Part shown: one piece after another, positions 56,896-60,032 of the stretch
Layout: each line of letters begins with the position of its first letter
How positions within the stretch are numbered: the first letter of the stretch is position 1
Origin: Gammaproteobacteria bacterium
GTDB taxonomy: Bacteria > Pseudomonadota > Gammaproteobacteria > Coxiellales > Coxiellaceae
Direction of reading: 5' to 3'
DNA: 60,032 bases
Assembly (NCBI GenBank): GCA_030429175.1
Contig: JAUIDD010000012.1
Span: forward strand, 1-60,032
Program-made: the position numbers and the translations under genes
Notes under the pieces: generated by a model
The model's database searches: none
Told to the model about the DNA's origin: nothing
What the model saw: the letters and a program-made list of their open reading frames with translations, nothing else

Positions 56896-59800
56896 ATGAG
56901 AAAATCCCTAGCAGACTTTAAGACGATTGGTGTTTCAAAAGACTTATTGGAAGAAGCATTTGGTAGTAATCTATCTTCAGTAAATTTAGATATGCTTTTT
57001 CGACACTGTGAGGCATTTATAAAGTGTGACATATTTTTTAACCATTCAATTACTAACTCTAAAATAAAAACACCACAACAACTGCAGATGCTAGCTAAAC
57101 CTTTGAAGTTTATGAAACAATTAATACAAGAGCAGGGTATTGAATCAGTTAGCGATGATATTGGTGTCAATCCACTAGAATACACGGCGTGTTTAGGCGA
57201 TACTGATGCGCTTAGTTGTGTTTTAGAACAGTGTCCAGGTTTTGAATGCAATAGTAAGGATAGCGATGGTAATAACCTTTTACTTTTTCTAGCGTTGTCA
57301 GGTAGTGTTGATGCAATCATTTATATTTTAGAGCACTATCCAGGTCTTGAATATAGTAAGAATAACGCCGGTTATAACCTTTTACATTTTGCAGCATTGT
57401 CAGGTAGTGTTGATGCAATCATTTATATTTTAGACCACTATCCAGGTCTTGAATATAGTAAGAATAACGCCGGTTATAACCTTTTACATTTTGCAGCATT
57501 GTCAGGTAGTGTTGCTGCAATCACTTATATTTTAGACCGTTATCCAAATCTTGAATATAGTAAGAATAACACCGGTAGTAACCTTTTACATTTTGCAGCA
57601 TTGTCAGGTAGTGTTGATGCAATCACTTATATTTTAGACCGTTATCCAAATCTTAAATATAGTAAGAATTACAACGATCAAAACCTGTTACATTATGCAG
57701 CGCGCTCAGGTAGTGTTGATGCTATCATTTGTGTTTTAGATTCTTATCCAGGCTCTGAAGATAGTAAGTCTAACAATGATGATAATTTTTTACATTTTGC
57801 AGCGTGGGAGGGTAATATTGCTGCAATAGATTATATTTTAGAGCTTTATCCTGAGCTTAAAGATAGCAAGAATCGTGAGGGAAGTAATATTTTACATTTT
57901 GTGGGATGGTCAGGTAATGTTGATGCTATCGCCCATGTTTTAGATCTTTGGTCAGACGACCCTACTACTAGTGAGTCAAACAAGGGGAATAATCTTTTGC
58001 ATTATACGGCATGGTCTGGTAATACTGATGCAATATCTTATGTTTTAAATCGGTATCCCAAACTTAAATATAGTAAAAATAAGTTTGGAGCTAATCTTTT
58101 ACATTCTGTAGCGTTCTCAGGTAGTGTTGATGCGATCACTTATGTTTTAGGCCTTTGTCCAGAACTCAAAGCTAGTATAGATAATGCTGGACGTAATCTT
58201 TTAGATTATGTAACGCTATCAGGTAATGTCGATGCATTAACTTATGTTTTATCGCACTGTCAAGAGCTTCAAGATTGTAAACATAATCTTTTGCACATTG
58301 CGGCGTGGTCAGGTAATGTTGAGATGATCACTTATGTTTTAAAGGCTCATCCTGAGCTTGAATATAGTAAAGACGATGCAGGGCGTAATATTTTACATTT
58401 TGCAGCAATGTCTGGTAACTGTAATGCAGTCGATTATGTTTTAGAGAATTATCCGTATTTTAAAGAGACTCGGGATAACGAGGGTTGTAACTTTTTACAT
58501 CTTGCACTGAGGTGGGCTAAACTTGAAGTAATTATTTATGCTTTAAAGCACTACCCAGCATTGAGTGCACGTTTGTGGAGTCCTGATAACTTTGGTGTGA
58601 CATTGGATGGCTGGGCACTTACGTCAGGTATCAGGCCACTACCAAGTGAGTTACTGATGGCCCATTTAAGTTTGGCAACCAAGGCACTTTATGAGGATGT
58701 GGCAACTGAAAATCAAGTAGTACTCATCAATAGTTTTTATGAACAATGGCTGGATTTATTATTATCTGAAACGTTTATACTTAACAGTTTAGAGCTAAAC
58801 AAATTACTTAAAGAAAATCGTTTGTCGGATCAGGCACGAGAATTTCTTACAAAATTATCCCCAATATTCGCTCTTAAAGCTATAGAATGTGATAATAAGG
58901 CACTTAGCTTAGATTTATTGCAGCGTTTGCTCTCTGCGACACTTAATATACTGAAGCCGCGTCAAGGTGGTTTTTTTAATAACGCGCCTAAATCAGAATT
59001 TGTAGAAGCATTGGTGACCTTTAAGAGTCAGGCGATGCAAAAAGAAGTAGGAAATGCATCGCTAAGTGAGGAAGCAATACTAACACTATTGGTAATCATT
59101 AATGATTATCGACGTAAGTCTATAGACCAAACAACGGAATATGTAGATGCGCTTTTGTCTGCAAAATTACTGGCGACTCAATCTATAGCGATCAGGCGTC
59201 CACAGGCAATTATAATGAAGGGTTTAGAAGATATGAACCCGGATAGTTATCTTGATCATTTTTTACAAATCGAAACAACTTTCGAACAATTAAACCTTTC
59301 ATCTGATACAGCACGTATCAGTCGCGAGACGATTTTACCTGGTATTCGACATTTATTGACCTCTGAAAATGAAATAGTGAAGCATATGATGGAACACTAT
59401 GGCGTATTGTATTATTTGGATGATCAGCAAGAGTTACCGATGCATACAGACCATGTGGTGTATCAAGATGAGCAGAGTTATCGTGACATGTTACATCGAT
59501 TAATTGAAAACTTATTTGGGTCCTTTTACCAGTGTAAAAAATTAGGAAAGCCAGATATTTTCTTCGACAATTTATCCACAGGAGTTTGTTTGGAGGGTAG
59601 GATACGGGATTTATTCGATTTGGTAACTACATTTTCGGAGGTTAAAGGGATTGATGAGTTTATGAAGGAGCGGATGCAAGAATATCGCGCTTATATGAGC
59701 TATTTTTTGAATACAAACGAGGATGGGTTATATGAACTAGATACTGTATGTGATTTTATTCTACAGCGCTATGATGAATTTCCTTGTATTGCTCATGAAG

Positions 59801-59904
59801 ACTATGCACCCGATGCCAAGATTGCTGAAGCTGGTGTGAGGTTGTATCTTAAAAATATTTTAAATTATGAAGAAGCAGCTGAGAAAAAAACACCATCCTG
59901 CTAG
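56896..59904 (+). CDS. Ankyrin-repeat protein (candidate effector)
   Basis: A 1002-residue protein without signal peptide. After a helical N-terminal part (1-90), about 14 ankyrin-type repeats of 34 residues cover about 92-570; the unit reads NLLHFAALSGSVDAIIYIL then a DHYPGLEYSKNNAG-type turn. Residues about 575-1002 form a helical region I do not recognise. The C-terminus holds EEAAEKK about ten residues from the end, a Glu-rich pattern like that in Dot/Icm substrates (inferred only). Ankyrin proteins bind other proteins and are frequent effectors of intracellular bacteria. It is divergent from the kinase-like gene. No strong ribosome site is seen. Confidence 0.88.
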   Translation: MRKSLADFKTIGVSKDLLEEAFGSNLSSVNLDMLFRHCEAFIKCDIFFNHSITNSKIKTPQQLQMLAKPLKFMKQLIQEQGIESVSDDIGVNPLEYTACLGDTDALSCVLEQCPGFECNSKDSDGNNLLLFLALSGSVDAIIYILEHYPGLEYSKNNAGYNLLHFAALSGSVDAIIYILDHYPGLEYSKNNAGYNLLHFAALSGSVAAITYILDRYPNLEYSKNNTGSNLLHFAALSGSVDAITYILDRYPNLKYSKNYNDQNLLHYAARSGSVDAIICVLDSYPGSEDSKSNNDDNFLHFAAWEGNIAAIDYILELYPELKDSKNREGSNILHFVGWSGNVDAIAHVLDLWSDDPTTSESNKGNNLLHYTAWSGNTDAISYVLNRYPKLKYSKNKFGANLLHSVAFSGSVDAITYVLGLCPELKASIDNAGRNLLDYVTLSGNVDALTYVLSHCQELQDCKHNLLHIAAWSGNVEMITYVLKAHPELEYSKDDAGRNILHFAAMSGNCNAVDYVLENYPYFKETRDNEGCNFLHLALRWAKLEVIIYALKHYPALSARLWSPDNFGVTLDGWALTSGIRPLPSELLMAHLSLATKALYEDVATENQVVLINSFYEQWLDLLLSETFILNSLELNKLLKENRLSDQAREFLTKLSPIFALKAIECDNKALSLDLLQRLLSATLNILKPRQGGFFNNAPKSEFVEALVTFKSQAMQKEVGNASLSEEAILTLLVIINDYRRKSIDQTTEYVDALLSAKLLATQSIAIRRPQAIIMKGLEDMNPDSYLDHFLQIETTFEQLNLSSDTARISRETILPGIRHLLTSENEIVKHMMEHYGVLYYLDDQQELPMHTDHVVYQDEQSYRDMLHRLIENLFGSFYQCKKLGKPDIFFDNLSTGVCLEGRIRDLFDLVTTFSEVKGIDEFMKERMQEYRAYMSYFLNTNEDGLYELDTVCDFILQRYDEFPCIAHEDYAPDAKIAEAGVRLYLKNILNYEEAAEKKTPSC
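57301..57700 (+). repeat. Near-identical 102-base tandem repeats in the ankyrin gene
   Basis: The units at 57301-57402 and 57403-57504 differ at a single base (g at 57333, c at 57435). The next two units (from 57505 and 57607) are close to each other and to the first pair. Later repeats share only the protein pattern. The repeats therefore expanded recently in this part of the gene, in frame. Confidence 0.95.
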
Positions 59905-59922
59905 GTTAGATAATACTAATGC

Positions 59923-59933
59923 GGGGGGGGGGG
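59923..59933. repeat. Eleven-G tract
   Basis: An uninterrupted run of 11 G lies about 20 bases after the stop of the ankyrin gene, in an AT-rich genome. No open frame crosses it in the visible sequence. Confidence 0.9.
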
Positions 59934-59951
59934 CTCATAAGTGGATTTGTT

Positions 59952-59971
59952 ATTCCTGCGAAAGCAGGAAT
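59952..59971. repeat. REP-like hairpin attcctgc-gaaa-gcaggaat
   Basis: A perfect 8-bp inverted repeat with a GAAA loop. This type of sequence (ATTCC-x-GCGAAAGC-x-GGAAT) is common as a dispersed palindromic repeat in many proteobacteria and Neisseria. The rest of the stretch to 60032 shows no gene. Only one copy is in the window, so its repeat nature is inferred from known elements. Confidence 0.6.
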
Positions 59972-60032
59972 CTAGATCTCCACTCGTGGACAGGGATGAT
60001 AATCTCGTATAGCAAGTTGGCAACTAGATTTG

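Noticed and set aside
56796-57320. A 174-codon open frame on the minus strand over the start of the ankyrin gene
   Set aside because: It is antisense to a clear coding region, lacks a ribosome site and has low-complexity composition (Ser, Leu, Cys).
57301-58500. Regular repeat spacing that could be mistaken for a CRISPR array
   Set aside because: Units are 102 bases, in frame and translate into ankyrin repeats; there are no unique spacers.
1-60032. Search for tRNA and rRNA genes in all intergenic stretches
   Set aside because: No cloverleaf pattern with a TTC loop or conserved rRNA blocks was recognised by eye; a covariance search could not be run.

Overview
The window reads as the chromosome of an AT-rich gammaproteobacterium with a host-associated, probably intracellular, lifestyle. 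Housekeeping order is gammaproteobacterial (rhodanese-grxC-secB-gpsA, lepA-lepB-rnc-era-recO, cydABX, gatCAB). Between the housekeeping blocks lie genes of the kind found in Legionellales and similar intracellular bacteria: an F-box protein, a 14-repeat ankyrin protein, a catalytically degenerate protein-kinase-like protein, a Sel1-repeat protein and large proteins of unknown family. Assignment to Legionellales is an inference from protein style; no rRNA, tRNA or CRISPR array was seen.

Layout. 1-6.6 kb: envelope and cell-division genes (S41 peptidase, EnvC), YibN-GrxC-SecB-GpsA, TrmL and MlaA. 6.7-15.9 kb: a deacylase-like protein that has lost a zinc ligand, an MFS carrier, NhaA, a large alpha/beta hydrolase, a Sel1-repeat protein, an SDR and an RNA m5C methyltransferase. 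15.9-19.5 kb: two unrecognised minus-strand genes (246 and 940 aa). 19.5-25.7 kb: ZIP transporter, accA, a compact tilS, an SPFH protein and a copper-type P1B-ATPase. 25.9-30.9 kb: lepA-lepB-rnc-era-recO. 30.9-32.5 kb: a three-gene accessory operon including the F-box protein, then a frameshifted AAA ATPase pseudogene. 32.5-36.3 kb: a minus-strand operon cydP-cydA-cydB-cydX-lpxH, with two very small genes (45 and 33 codons) found by direct reading. 36.4-41.4 kb: gltX, cysS and an NfeD-slipin pair ending in palindromes. 41.4-48.1 kb: a complete type I secretion cluster (TolC-like, PrtD-like, HlyD-like) divergent from its likely substrate, a secreted protein with a lysozyme-like head and five C-terminal repeats. 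48.1-50 kb: remnants of a minor pilin operon (PilV-, PilW- and PilX-like N-termini) with an inverted gene for a small Cys-rich secreted protein inside it. 50-54.4 kb: tag, an acidic lipoprotein and gatCAB. 54.5-59.9 kb: the kinase-like gene, a partial second copy of the gatA/gatC junction, and the ankyrin gene. The window closes with an 11-G tract and a REP-like hairpin.

How the parts fit. cydPABX builds cytochrome bd, the bd-type quinol oxidase used at low oxygen. GatCAB with GltX gives a route to Gln-tRNA and/or Asn-tRNA by transamidation. The type I cluster is self-contained (three exporter parts plus substrate) and is the best candidate here for an undescribed dedicated system, although its ABC ATPase has Gln where the catalytic H-loop His is expected. 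The second focus is 54.0-59.9 kb, where two effector-like genes flank a mosaic second copy of a housekeeping junction, which suggests recent acquisition by recombination.
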